Made by a program: the position numbers and the translations under genes. Below, in pieces: positions 33,109 to 41,239 of a stretch of DNA of 44,342 nt. Under the pieces are notes generated by a model that did no database searches, was not told the DNA's origin, and was given only the letters and a program-made list of their open reading frames with translations. The stretch spans positions 1 to 44,342 of the forward strand of contig CAZJFT010000003.1 of the NCBI GenBank assembly GCA_964545585.1, written 5' to 3'. Numbering within the stretch: position 1 is the stretch's first letter; each line of letters starts with the position of its first letter. This DNA is from UBA9642 sp964545585. GTDB taxonomy: Archaea; Nanobdellota; Nanobdellia; Woesearchaeales; UBA9642.

Positions 33109-33215
33109 AGACTTCAATCCTGTTCAAAGCTGAAATTCGCGTTTCATATAAAGTATAACTTCCATCATACTTGAACTTAAAAACATATTTAAATATGAAC
33201 ATAATACTCGTTCTT

Positions 33216-33863
33216 ATGGGATACAACACTCAAGAATTCAAGAAAGAGAAGAAGGATGATTACGTGAACAAGAACTTTTTACTAGTATCACTAGAGGAAA
33301 AGAAAGCGAAGAAGATCGCTGAAGTAATAAATAATGATACCTCCAGGAAAATAATAGATTTCTTAGCAAAAAAGGATGCGACAGAATCAGAGCTATCGAA
33401 AGAACTAGGCATACCCATATCAACTATACACTACAACATGAAACAGCTACAGGATGCAGGTCTTGTTGTCGTTGAGGAATTCCATTACAGCAAGAAAGGG
33501 AAAGAGGTCAACCATTACACCCTCGCAAATAAATACATAATAATCACTCCGATGAACCAGGACTCGAAATTCTTGGACGCATTGAAGAAGATACTCCCGA
33601 TAACCATAATAACAGCAGGAGTCGCATTCATAATGCAATTATTCAACACATTGACATTATCTAAGAGCAATGCATTGATGAGCGCAGAATCAGTCATTAT
33701 GGACGAAGCTGCAACAGGAAGCGCGAAGCTCATGGCTGCAGCACCGATGGCTCAAGAAGTTGCAAGGCCTGCACTGCAATCAACACCAGCAGCATACTTC
33801 CTTATAGGGGGATTGGCAGTAATACTAATATATTTCATCTACGAATTTGTAAGGAAGAAATGA
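33216..33863 (+). CDS. Membrane-tethered winged-helix regulator
   Basis: The 215-residue protein joins an ArsR-like winged helix (about 30-105: DTSRKIIDFLAKKDATESEL, SKELGIPISTIHYNMKQLQD, LVVVEEF, KEVNHYTLANKYI) to two membrane helices, LPITIITAGVAFIMQL (about 128-143) and YFLIGGLAVILIYFIY (about 191-206), with an Ala/Met-rich loop between. It would regulate genes in response to a membrane or outside signal. Start ATG 33216 is preferred over the upstream ATG 33171, which precedes the TATA box CATATTTAAATATG (33184-33197). Convergent with the next gene, which starts one base beyond its stop. Confidence 0.85.
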   Translation: MGYNTQEFKKEKKDDYVNKNFLLVSLEEKKAKKIAEVINNDTSRKIIDFLAKKDATESELSKELGIPISTIHYNMKQLQDAGLVVVEEFHYSKKGKEVNHYTLANKYIIITPMNQDSKFLDALKKILPITIITAGVAFIMQLFNTLTLSKSNALMSAESVIMDEAATGSAKLMAAAPMAQEVARPALQSTPAAYFLIGGLAVILIYFIYEFVRKK

Positions 33864-34265
33864 TTAACTTTCTATACGCCAGAATCTTAATGTAGCAAGG
33901 TAATCTATCTTCTCATCGGCCTTCCTATCACCATATTTCTTCCCATTCTCATCAGCCCTAGAAAAAATGTTCATCATCCTGTAGATTATCGGCATCCTAG
34001 AATTATTCTCATGGACAAGTCTCTTGAAATTCTGCGAGAAGGCTTCCTTAATCTTATCGGCACCCAGTGAAGTGGAATTTATCTCAAAGAGATCATAAAA
34101 TCCGCCAGTTATGTGTGTCATCTCTTTAGGGAACTCTATTTTCTTCATCAAATCTTCTGGAGCTATAGATATGAACCTGCTCAAAGAATTCACATAATCA
34201 GACAGATTATATGTGTCCTTCTGGAAATACATACTCCCGGAATTCTTCAATAATATAAATTTCAT
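33864..34265 (-). CDS. Uncharacterised protein, 133 residues
   Basis: The protein starts MKFILLKNSGSMYFQKDTY and is of mixed alpha/beta type, with a charged C-terminus (ENGKKYGDRKADEKIDYLAT). I do not recognise its family. Its stop abuts that of the regulator at 33863. The TATA-like AGTTTTTAAATC lies about 25 bases upstream of ATG 34265. It is one of several small unrelated unknown genes between the regulator and tRNA-Cys. Confidence 0.55.
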   Translation of the reverse strand: MKFILLKNSGSMYFQKDTYNLSDYVNSLSRFISIAPEDLMKKIEFPKEMTHITGGFYDLFEINSTSLGADKIKEAFSQNFKRLVHENNSRMPIIYRMMNIFSRADENGKKYGDRKADEKIDYLATLRFWRIES

Positions 34266-34303
34266 GAGTTAATACATAAGAGAATACAGATTTAAAAACT
34301 TTA

Positions 34304-34648
34304 TCAGTGGACTAAAGCATAACTGAATGCCACCTCTTTTCCACGCTTAGAATGTCTCTCGAGATAAGAATTGAAATTATTCGCTATAGTCTTCATTAAA
34401 TCTTGAGCTTTCTCCAACGAACCCTTAACGACGAAATAAGAATGTCCAATATCAAATTCTGATCCATCACGATTAACTACTTCCACACCATCAAACAATA
34501 TCTCTGAAAGATCAATATTGCCATTTTTTATGTAAGAGCAATAATCCGCTAAGTTTACAGTCTTATAATCTATCCTATGAACAAATTTCTTCTCAGGAAA
34601 TCTAATAGGAGGCAACGTCCTGAAAATGTGAGTCTCATAATCAGACAT
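34304..34648 (-). CDS. Uncharacterised protein, 114 residues
   Basis: The protein starts MSDYETHIFRTLPPIRFPEK and shows a mixed alpha/beta pattern with SYFVVKGSLEKAQDLMKTIA. No family recognised. ATG 34648 is chosen over 34696, because the TATA box ATATTTTTAAATTC (about 34669-34682 on minus) then lies about 25 bases upstream; the longer start would precede that box and overlap the DUF1653 stop. Confidence 0.55.
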   Translation of the reverse strand: MSDYETHIFRTLPPIRFPEKKFVHRIDYKTVNLADYCSYIKNGNIDLSEILFDGVEVVNRDGSEFDIGHSYFVVKGSLEKAQDLMKTIANNFNSYLERHSKRGKEVAFSYALVH

Positions 34649-34692
34649 AAAGAATGTATCTACAAAAAAGAATTTAAAAATATTATGAATAA

Positions 34693-34920
34693 TCATCCTA
34701 TAAACTTGAATCTAGGCCCAGAATAATTTTCCTTATCGATATGCTCAGTGAACATCTTCAATGACCTTACCCAAACGGCATTCTTGCCGAATTCTGAACT
34801 ATCATACAATGCCTTGTAAACGACCATCTCTTCCAAAGTCTCAGAATCTCTTGCTATAGCGATGACTTCATACTCTTTCCCTTTGAAATGACGGTATACG
34901 CCAAGTTTGAGGTCAGTCAT
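34693..34920 (-). CDS. DUF1653 family protein
   Basis: The 75-residue protein is a complete DUF1653: LKLGVYRHFKGKEYEVIAIA, RDSETLEEMVVYKALYDSSE, VWVRSLKMFTEHI, PRFKFIG. The fold is a small beta-barrel common in bacteria and scattered in archaea; its function is unknown. The start overlaps the nucleotidyltransferase stop by four bases (TGATG/ATGA), suggesting coupled translation. A tail of IG ends the protein. Confidence 0.9.
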   Translation of the reverse strand: MTDLKLGVYRHFKGKEYEVIAIARDSETLEEMVVYKALYDSSEFGKNAVWVRSLKMFTEHIDKENYSGPRFKFIG

Positions 34921-35408
34921 TGTAATAGTTTATACTTTGTTTTTATAGGAGTATCATAATTTTCTGTAGATGGATTCCACAGAAGAGCATGTTCAAAAAT
35001 GTCATTAAAAAAATTTGGGTCAAAATTTTTTGATATTTCATCTGAAAAATAATTCTTGTCATGGAAAAAATTCTTATGTAGATACCTTAAATTTAAAAGA
35101 TTTTTAGAAATCGCTCCTCTAATAACTTCATTACCCATAATATTTTTTACAGATGGATAATTGTGTTCTTGAAGTATCTTATCGAGTAATTCAAATCTTT
35201 GAATATCATCCTTGCATCCATCACTATCATGCATCTTTTGAACTTTTTCAAAAGCAGGATTATTATGAATGAGCATTATATCGACGTCTTTCGGATTAGA
35301 AGAATTTTTAGCGACAGAACCGAATAATACTGTATCTAAAATATCGTAAACAGAACTATTTGAATGACAATATTTACCAACTTCTCTACTAACTATCTTA
35401 TGATTCAA
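34917..35408 (-). CDS. Nucleotidyltransferase-fold protein starting at the tRNA-Cys 3' end
   Basis: The 163-residue protein has the nucleotidyltransferase motif TVLFGSVAKNSSNPKDVDIM (GS 30-31, D41 and D43). It is very A/T-rich, like the NTase at 17371, but not closely similar. The only start giving the full motif is TTG 35408, the first base after the tRNA discriminator U at 35409. Processing at the tRNA 3' end would leave a leaderless UUG message. The C-terminus overlaps DUF1653. Whether the frame originally ran further upstream is uncertain, as no other good start exists. Confidence 0.72.
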   Translation of the reverse strand: MNHKIVSREVGKYCHSNSSVYDILDTVLFGSVAKNSSNPKDVDIMLIHNNPAFEKVQKMHDSDGCKDDIQRFELLDKILQEHNYPSVKNIMGNEVIRGAISKNLLNLRYLHKNFFHDKNYFSDEISKNFDPNFFNDIFEHALLWNPSTENYDTPIKTKYKLLQ

Positions 35409-35480
35409 AGCGGGTAGAGGGATTTGAACCCCCGCATGGCCGCTCTGCAGGCGGCTGCCTTACCGCTTGGCTATACCCGC
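35409..35480 (-). tRNA. tRNA-Cys (GCA)
   Basis: The minus strand folds to a full cloverleaf: acceptor GCGGGTA with TACCCGC, D-loop AGCCAAGCGGTAAGGC, anticodon arm CCGCCTGCAGAGCGG with anticodon GCA, T arm GGGGTTCAAATCCC, discriminator U (typical for tRNA-Cys), and no encoded CCA. There is no intron. Hairpins lie just upstream and a nucleotidyltransferase starts just downstream. Confidence 0.97.
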
Positions 35481-35562
35481 AAACCTTTTTAGGAAAAAGG
35501 TTTATCAAACGCAAAGAAACCGTTGTTTCTTGCGCACAAGAAATGTTAAACATTTCTTTGTG
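35481..35562. repeat. Cluster of inverted repeats upstream of tRNA-Cys
   Basis: Four inverted repeats lie in 82 bases: AAACCTTTTT-AGG-AAAAAGGTTT (35481-35503), AAGAAAC with GTTTCTT (35514-35520 and 35525-35531), TTTCTTG-CGCA-CAAGAAA (35526-35543) and AAGAAATGT-TAA-ACATTTCTT (35538-35558, extendable to 35535-35562). The last three overlap, so only some can form at once. The first touches the mature tRNA 5' end. Confidence 0.7.
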
Positions 35563-35641
35563 AAAGGTCGTAACCGACAATGAAGAGAAATTGTGGCCTT
35601 TTAAAAAGTTATTGACATGTTAGAATCATGATTCTTGACAA

Positions 35642-35652
35642 CATTTAAAAAC
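35642..35652 (+). promoter_or_regulatory. TATA box of aRF1 gene
   Basis: CATTTAAAAAC lies about 27 bases before ATG 35674, predicting a leaderless mRNA. Another TATA-like TTTTAAAAAG at 35599-35608 may read on minus and start a tRNA-Cys precursor near 35577. Confidence 0.6.
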
Positions 35653-35673
35653 CTTCCTTTAATCCTTCAGAGT

Positions 35674-36798
35674 ATGGCAAATGATGATGAGCAGAAGAAG
35701 ATGAATATGCTCCAAAGACAGAAATTGAAGCATTTCATAAAAGAATTGGATCCTGTTAGGGGACGCCATACAGAGCTCGTTTCTGTCTATGTGCCTGCAG
35801 GATATGATATGAATGCCATAATAAACCATCTCCAGCAAGAGCAAGGAACTGCGACGAACATCAAATCCAAGACTAATAGGGATGCGGTCATTGCAGCTTT
35901 AGAGAAGATGATACAGCATCTGAAGCTTGTCAAGAGAACTCCTGAGAATGGTCTTGCTGCATTCTCTGGTAATGTTGCGAAAAGAGAGGGAGTACAGGAT
36001 TACAGGGTATGGTCCATTGAGCCCCCGAACCCTAACAACTTGCGATTGTATAGATGTGACAAGGAGTTCATCCTTGAACCACTTAAAGAGATGTCTGAAG
36101 ACAAATCAGTGTATGGATTGATTGTTCTGGACAGAAGAGAGGCGAATATTGCGCTTCTCAAGGGAAAAGCGATAATACAGCTCGTCAATGAAGAATCGAT
36201 GGTCCCTGGAAAATTCAAGGCTGGTGGACAATCTTCAGTAAGGTTTGCTCAGAATAGGGAGCTTGCAGCAAAAGACTTCTATAAGAAAATAGGTGATATG
36301 GCAAAGGACCAATTCCTGCAGATGACAGAGCTTAAAGGAATACTTGTCGGAGGACCTGGACCTACGAAGTATGAGTTTGTCGATGGAAATTTCATAACAA
36401 CCGAAGTTAAAAACAAGATAATGACTATAAAAGACTTAAGCTATACTGGTGAGTTCGGATTGCAAGAGCTTGTGGAAAAATCAGAGGATGTCCTTGCGAA
36501 TGAGGATATCGCTGAAGAGAAGAAGATAATGAATAAATTCTTCGATACCCTGGGGAAGACGCCTGGGAAGGCCGCGTATGGAAAAGATGACGTGATGAAC
36601 AAGATAAAGATGGGTGCTGTAGACACAGTACTATTGTCGGAATCTTTAGATGATGAAGTCATCGATGAATTCAGTGCAGAGGCTGAAAAGATGTCTACTA
36701 ATATATTTCTCGTAAGTACAGAGACAAGGGAAGGCGTGCAATTGAAAGAGATAGGAAAAATAGCGGCGATTTTAAGATATGAGATACATGGGGAATGA
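35674..36798 (+). CDS. prf1: Peptide chain release factor aRF1
   Basis: The 374-residue protein is a complete archaeal aRF1. Domain 1 carries TNIKSKTNR (NIKS 62-65) and YRCDKEF (126-132), which read stop codons. Domain 2 carries FKAGGQSSVRF with GGQ 184-186, which drives peptide release. Domain 3 follows to the end, ending EIGKIAAILRYEIHGE. It is slightly shorter than the roughly 410-residue usual length, mostly in domain 3. ATG 35674 is the leaderless start after the TATA at 35642; in-frame ATG 35635 is rejected. Confidence 0.97.
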   Translation: MANDDEQKKMNMLQRQKLKHFIKELDPVRGRHTELVSVYVPAGYDMNAIINHLQQEQGTATNIKSKTNRDAVIAALEKMIQHLKLVKRTPENGLAAFSGNVAKREGVQDYRVWSIEPPNPNNLRLYRCDKEFILEPLKEMSEDKSVYGLIVLDRREANIALLKGKAIIQLVNEESMVPGKFKAGGQSSVRFAQNRELAAKDFYKKIGDMAKDQFLQMTELKGILVGGPGPTKYEFVDGNFITTEVKNKIMTIKDLSYTGEFGLQELVEKSEDVLANEDIAEEKKIMNKFFDTLGKTPGKAAYGKDDVMNKIKMGAVDTVLLSESLDDEVIDEFSAEAEKMSTNIFLVSTETREGVQLKEIGKIAAILRYEIHGE

Positions 36799-36846
36799 TA
36801 AATCAATTCCATAAAATTCTTAAACAAACATTTCATCATTCATTCT

Positions 36847-37509
36847 ATGAACATTCTTGCTGAGAGGGCATTCAAAGGACTGGAGATAGAGGACAATAGA
36901 GCACACTTAGTAAAATACTCTGGTCATTTCAAGGGATACAATGCGAATGCGAAATATAATCATGATAAAGTAGAATTCAATCTTTCAAGAGAATGGAGAA
37001 AGATAGATGATGATATACAGATAGGATTGATACAGGGATTGATAGTCAAGATAATGAAACTTAAGAGTAAGAAGACTTCTCAGATGGAGCTTTATGAGAA
37101 TTTCATGAAAGGACTCTCTAAGTATGCGAAGAAGCACGAGTTCGAGCCAGAACTCGAAGAAAGCTTCCATAGGGTTAATGAGCAATTCTTTAATGGATTG
37201 ATGGACAAGCCAAACCTTGTTTTCGCATCAGAATCATTCCATAAGCTAGGAAGCTATGAATACTCCTCTGACACTATCAATATAAGCACGATATTTCAGG
37301 ACCTGCCTGATGAAGAGCTACGCATACTCGATTATGTCATGTATCATGAACTATTGCACAAGAAGCATTCATTCAACGTGAAGAATGGAAGACATCATGC
37401 GCATACGAAGGCATTCCGCGATGATGAGAAGAAGTTCGGAGAGACTGCAGAGCAGGAATTGACTAATTGGCTGAGAAAGAAGAAGCTCAGGAGATGGAAG
37501 TTCTGGTGA
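36847..37509 (+). CDS. SprT-like zinc metalloprotease
   Basis: The 220-residue protein has HExxH in VMYHELLHKKHSF with another histidine three residues later, and RHHAHTKAFRDDEKKF supplying the third metal ligand. The preceding NLVFASESFHKLGSYEY with TINISTIF forms the usual two-strand entry. SprT/SPRTN-like proteases cut proteins cross-linked to DNA; archaeal versions are little studied. The tail is basic (WLRKKKLRRWKFW). It starts about 48 bases after aRF1, with a weak TATA-like TTAAACAAAC upstream. Confidence 0.82.
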   Translation: MNILAERAFKGLEIEDNRAHLVKYSGHFKGYNANAKYNHDKVEFNLSREWRKIDDDIQIGLIQGLIVKIMKLKSKKTSQMELYENFMKGLSKYAKKHEFEPELEESFHRVNEQFFNGLMDKPNLVFASESFHKLGSYEYSSDTINISTIFQDLPDEELRILDYVMYHELLHKKHSFNVKNGRHHAHTKAFRDDEKKFGETAEQELTNWLRKKKLRRWKFW

Positions 37510-37563
37510 ATTTTCAATAAAATTTATTAATAGGCACGTCAAAGGGGATAATAAGGTGAAATC

Positions 37564-38079
37564 ATGGGTGTTGGAAAGATAAGTGATGCACAAAAAGATA
37601 AGATAGACAGTTTGACACTTACCAAGGTTAAGGTAGATAGTTTCGGAAGGACATATTCTGAAGATGCACAAGGCAACATATTGAACGGATCATTAGTGCT
37701 TAAAGATGGAGATATATTGGCATCTAGAGAATTCGTAGCATTCTATGCATATAAGACAGGAATAAAAGATAGGATACAAGGTTTCTATAAAAAAAGGTTA
37801 GAAGAAGACATCATCAAAGAAGACGAATTCTTCAGCTATAAACTATTAGGGGCAAAGAATATCCCGGTCATATCAATAACTTTCAGGTTCTCGAAAAAGA
37901 ATGGTTGGTTCTCGAAAGATTATAAGCTGGAAGTAGATGCAATAATAAGCACTAAAGATTTCAATCAGGGACAGATTGATTCTATAAAGAGCCTGCTTAA
38001 CGCTTCAAGACATCTATTGTTGAAAGATCCTGTGCTGAAAAAAACAAAAAGCACCATAGTAATAAGGACTAACGTATAA
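37564..38079 (+). CDS. Uncharacterised protein, 171 residues
   Basis: The protein starts MGVGKISDAQKDKIDSLTLT and is alpha/beta with FRFSKKNGWFSKDYKLEVDA and a basic C-terminus. No family is recognised. SD-like AAGGTGA stands five bases before ATG 37564; the TATA box AAATTTATTAATAGG is about 40 bases upstream, so this one has a leader. It is soluble, with no signal peptide. Confidence 0.6.
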   Translation: MGVGKISDAQKDKIDSLTLTKVKVDSFGRTYSEDAQGNILNGSLVLKDGDILASREFVAFYAYKTGIKDRIQGFYKKRLEEDIIKEDEFFSYKLLGAKNIPVISITFRFSKKNGWFSKDYKLEVDAIISTKDFNQGQIDSIKSLLNASRHLLLKDPVLKKTKSTIVIRTNV

Positions 38080-38115
38080 CAACATTTATTAATAACATAT
38101 TTTCTTGTTTTTCTT

Positions 38116-38511
38116 ATGGACAGATACATTCATGAGGTCGAAGGTAGCTTTTATTCTAGCGCAGAGCTGCTGGCCAGGATATTCAATGGATTCCATGAAG
38201 AGGTGAATGTATTGGTGAAAGATTCCGCATTCACCTATATAGAGGACATAGAGATGCAGAACCAGACTTACAATCTTTATTGTGTCATGGAGGAGAATAC
38301 AAGATTGGCCTCTAAGGTATTCCTATCGTTCAGGCCGCAGACGACTGTTCTGGGCAAAGAGAAATTTCTTGTGACAATAAACATGACACATGACCAAAAC
38401 CAGTTCCCACATAAGATATATAAGAAACTGCCTTCATTGATAAAGAGCAGGGTCAAAGAGATAAAAGATATCCCCGAATTCAAGGGAAAGATCAAGAGCA
38501 TAAAGATATGA
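38116..38511 (+). CDS. Uncharacterised protein, 131 residues
   Basis: The protein starts MDRYIHEVEGSFYSSAELLA, is alpha/beta, and ends in a basic stretch with KSRVKEIKDIPEFKGKIKSI. TATA CATTTATTAATAAC is about 25 bases before the ATG, giving a leaderless message. I do not recognise it. It lies among three unknown genes between SprT and aIF5A, each with its own promoter. Confidence 0.6.
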   Translation: MDRYIHEVEGSFYSSAELLARIFNGFHEEVNVLVKDSAFTYIEDIEMQNQTYNLYCVMEENTRLASKVFLSFRPQTTVLGKEKFLVTINMTHDQNQFPHKIYKKLPSLIKSRVKEIKDIPEFKGKIKSIKI

Positions 38512-38561
38512 TTATTGTTTCTAGATAAAATTTATAAAAGATTTGACCATTCTAGAGTAGT

Positions 38562-39350
38562 ATGAGAAATTTTTTGTTGGATCTGATGCAGAAATATAAG
38601 ACTACAGACAACTTCCAATATAAAATAGACTTCAATCCGGAGTTTCTCCATGAAGTAGAAGAAATCCTCAAAAGCGAAAAAGAAAAGACCACGCTATTAT
38701 GCAGCGTAAGGGGCGCTAATAAAAAAGACCTAAAGAATATTGAGGAGAAAAGAAGCTTCCTATGGGCACACGATATAGAATCATACTTTCCTAATTCTCA
38801 CAACAACCAAAAGGACCTGTATAAAGGACTTCTAATATGCAATACAATGGCATTCATGATCAGAATACTGGACAATGTAACAGTGATTCATACAAACAAG
38901 AGCGGAGGCACAGCTTTTGATGCAGGGGTGACGGAGAGTTTTGACAAGAAAATACATCTTCTAGAGCATGAGAATGATGAACCATTCCTAAACTATCTCA
39001 AAATAAAATCAGGCAAGGAAGCAGATGATTCATTCTACAGGCATATACAATTGATGAAAAATTACATCCGAAAGAACGATAATATACAATTTGAATTCAA
39101 ACATGACGGCATCGGCCCTATCAAAGATTCTTTGTTCGGATTCGGATTGATATATGGAGAGTTAAAAAAACATCCATCAAAGCAGTTCACCATTCTAAAT
39201 AGGGAAGAATTAAAGGATATTTCGGCTTTGCAAAGCAAACAAGATCCTCCGATACTAAAAAGTTATACAAAAGTGGCATTGATACTTGAAGACCTGCATA
39301 ACGGCATGCATATAGGAGATATTCTTAAACAACAATATCTTCTCACGTAG
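38562..39350 (+). CDS. Uncharacterised protein, 262 residues
   Basis: The soluble protein starts MRNFLLDLMQKYKTTDNFQY and contains HTNKSGGTAFDAGVTES and FEFKHDGIGPIKDSLFGFGL. I do not recognise a family. TATA AATTTATAAAAG (38529-38540) lies about 27 bases before ATG 38562, giving a leaderless transcript. An inverted repeat follows its stop, next to the aIF5A promoter. Confidence 0.6.
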   Translation: MRNFLLDLMQKYKTTDNFQYKIDFNPEFLHEVEEILKSEKEKTTLLCSVRGANKKDLKNIEEKRSFLWAHDIESYFPNSHNNQKDLYKGLLICNTMAFMIRILDNVTVIHTNKSGGTAFDAGVTESFDKKIHLLEHENDEPFLNYLKIKSGKEADDSFYRHIQLMKNYIRKNDNIQFEFKHDGIGPIKDSLFGFGLIYGELKKHPSKQFTILNREELKDISALQSKQDPPILKSYTKVALILEDLHNGMHIGDILKQQYLLT

Positions 39351-39359
39351 TTCGAACCT

Positions 39360-39389
39360 GTTTTGTCTGACACAAAACATTTATAAATG
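39360..39389 (+). promoter_or_regulatory. Inverted repeat overlapping the aIF5A TATA box
   Basis: GTTTTGT-CTGAC-ACAAAAC (39360-39378) is a 7-bp perfect inverted repeat ending where TATA box CATTTATAAATG (39378-39389) begins. It could be an operator for the aIF5A-eL40 operon or a terminator for the upstream gene. Transcription would start near 39410. Confidence 0.5.
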
Positions 39390-39430
39390 ACCCAAATTTC
39401 CTTTTTCTTATAGATTATTAGGTGAATTTT

Positions 39431-39829
39431 ATGGGAGAGACAGTTCCAAAATCAGTGGGTACATTACAGAAAGGCAATTACGTTGTCATAGACGGTGTAG
39501 CAAGCATCGTCTCAGATACGCAGACTTCAAGGCCTGGAAAGCATGGTCACGCGAAAGTAAGGCTTGTAGCTGTAGGCATGATTGATGGCAAGAAGAGAGA
39601 GATTGTAATGCCCGGTCACGATAATATTGATGTTCCAATAATAGAGAAGAAGACTGCTCAAGTTTTGAGCATTGTAGGAGACACTGCAAATGTCATGGAC
39701 TCTGAGAGTTTCGAGACATTCGATCTCAAGATTCCTGAAGAATTGAAGGACACATGCAGGGAAGGCTCAAACATACTATATTGGGTAATATTGAACGATA
39801 AGGTAATGAAACAGGTAAAGGCTGAGTGA
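39431..39829 (+). CDS. eif5a: Translation initiation/elongation factor aIF5A
   Basis: The 132-residue protein has the hypusine loop SRPGKHGHAKVR with modified Lys37, followed by the OB-fold C-domain (VPIIEKKTAQVLSIVGDTAN). It helps ribosomes past stalled sequences. GTG 39422 is in frame, but ATG 39431 is preferred with SD AGGTGA (39420-39425) five bases upstream. eL40 begins five bases after its stop, so the two translation genes share a transcript. Deoxyhypusine synthase is not in the window. Confidence 0.97.
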   Translation: MGETVPKSVGTLQKGNYVVIDGVASIVSDTQTSRPGKHGHAKVRLVAVGMIDGKKREIVMPGHDNIDVPIIEKKTAQVLSIVGDTANVMDSESFETFDLKIPEELKDTCREGSNILYWVILNDKVMKQVKAE

Positions 39830-39834
39830 TTGAA

Positions 39835-39996
39835 ATGGTCAAATTTCCAGAAGCACAAGTAAGGATGTACAAGAATGTATTTGTCTGCAGGAATTGCAAG
39901 AGCAAGATAAGATCTGATAATATGAAGGTCATTGCTAAAGCAGTAAAGTGTAGGAAATGCAATAGCAAGGCATTAAGGCCTGTAAGAAAGAAATAA
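39835..39996 (+). CDS. rpl40e: Ribosomal protein eL40
   Basis: This 53-residue gene is short and easily missed. It reads MVKFPEAQVRMYKNVFVCRN, then CKSKIRSDNM, then VKCRKCNSKALRPVRKK. The four cysteines (C18, C21, C39, C42) form the eL40 zinc ribbon and the FPEA N-terminus is typical of archaeal eL40. It lies five bases after aIF5A. Confidence 0.95.
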   Translation: MVKFPEAQVRMYKNVFVCRNCKSKIRSDNMKVIAKAVKCRKCNSKALRPVRKK

Positions 39997-40054
39997 GTTT
40001 TATTCTTATATTTTTTCAATAAACTTTATAAAGTTCCAGCTTAGGTTCTAAATC

Positions 40055-41239
40055 ATGGAGATTATACAGTGGATCACGAGATATGTTGACATATGGGTGC
40101 TTTTATTCTATATAATAATCGGATTGCTTATCTTCATCAATAGGAAGAAGTGGCAGGTAGAGAGCAAATTCATCCTTATACACAGGACACAATGGGGAAT
40201 AAAAGCCATTGACAGATTCGCTGACAAGAATAAGGAATTCGTCAAAGTATTAGGATATTCTGCTATAGGAGTAGGATTCGTCGGGATGCTTGTAATAGTA
40301 GGGTTTTTCATAAAAGGACTATACGACTTATTGTTCGTCCCGACAGCACCGCCTACAATGTCTTTAGTGATTCCTGGAGTCCAAATCCCAGGAAGTCCTA
40401 TCTTTGTGCCGTTCTGGTATGGGATAATCGCATTGTTTATCGTTATCGTTTTCCACGAGTTCGGGCACGGAATAGTCGCTCGCGCGCATGGAATACCAGT
40501 AAAGGCTACAGGATTAGTATTCTTCGGCCCATTGCCAGGAGCATTCGTTGAGCCAGATGAGAAGAAGATCACAAAAAGTTCTTCTCCAATTCAAGTATCG
40601 ATGTTCGCATCGGGACCGTTCTTCAATGCGATACTCGCAGCGATAGTTGCATTGATACTTTTTTTAGTGTTGAATCCGTTGATTGCATCGATGGTCAATC
40701 CTTCAGGTGTACAGTTCACGACAATACAGGAAGGACAACCTGCACAGATTGCAGGATTGCAGGCAGGATCAACATACACATACATCAATGACGAAGAGAT
40801 GAGAGATTCAACAGTATTGATGAATACATTGTCATGCTCCGCACCAGGGGAAAATATTACATTACGCAATGCTGATTCTATAGTTGTAGTCACATTAGGA
40901 GAGAATCCTTCAGGCGGAGACAAAGGGTATATGGGAGTCATGGGAATAAAGACAGATTACCAATTGAAGAATGAAGGACTACGCATACCATATGAGGCAT
41001 TAGTCATATTGACAACATTATTAGAATGGGTATTCATGCTATCTCTAGGAATAGGTTTGGCTAATCTATTGCCACTAGGACCAGTAGATGGCGGCAGAAT
41101 GTTGCATACAACACTCGTTGACATGAAAGGCAAAGAGAAAGGAACTAAGATATGGGCAAAAATAAGCTGGGTAACATTTGTCGTTCTTATCATATTAGTA
41201 TTGACACCAATAATAAAGAGCGTGCTGTTTAAGATTTAA
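40055..41239 (+). CDS. Site-2 protease-like intramembrane zinc metalloprotease (M50)
   Basis: The 394-residue protein has HEFGH (134-138) in a membrane helix, the second metal-ligand motif LLPLGPVDGGRML (about 338-350) and a central PDZ domain (about 225-310: GVQFTTIQEGQPAQIAGLQA). It would cut transmembrane regulators or signal peptides. Several further helices flank these. The leaderless start at 40055 is supported by TATA CTTTATAAAG (about 40024-40033). It is transcribed apart from aIF5A. With the presenilin-like protease, the window holds two intramembrane proteases. Confidence 0.93.
   Translation: MEIIQWITRYVDIWVLLFYIIIGLLIFINRKKWQVESKFILIHRTQWGIKAIDRFADKNKEFVKVLGYSAIGVGFVGMLVIVGFFIKGLYDLLFVPTAPPTMSLVIPGVQIPGSPIFVPFWYGIIALFIVIVFHEFGHGIVARAHGIPVKATGLVFFGPLPGAFVEPDEKKITKSSSPIQVSMFASGPFFNAILAAIVALILFLVLNPLIASMVNPSGVQFTTIQEGQPAQIAGLQAGSTYTYINDEEMRDSTVLMNTLSCSAPGENITLRNADSIVVVTLGENPSGGDKGYMGVMGIKTDYQLKNEGLRIPYEALVILTTLLEWVFMLSLGIGLANLLPLGPVDGGRMLHTTLVDMKGKEKGTKIWAKISWVTFVVLIILVLTPIIKSVLFKI

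Noticed and set aside
35398..35580. Minus-strand 60-codon frame
   Set aside because: It reads through tRNA-Cys.
35481..35580. C/D box sRNA upstream of tRNA-Cys
   Set aside because: I found neither a convincing C box (RTGATGA) nor a D box (CTGA) at the right spacing.
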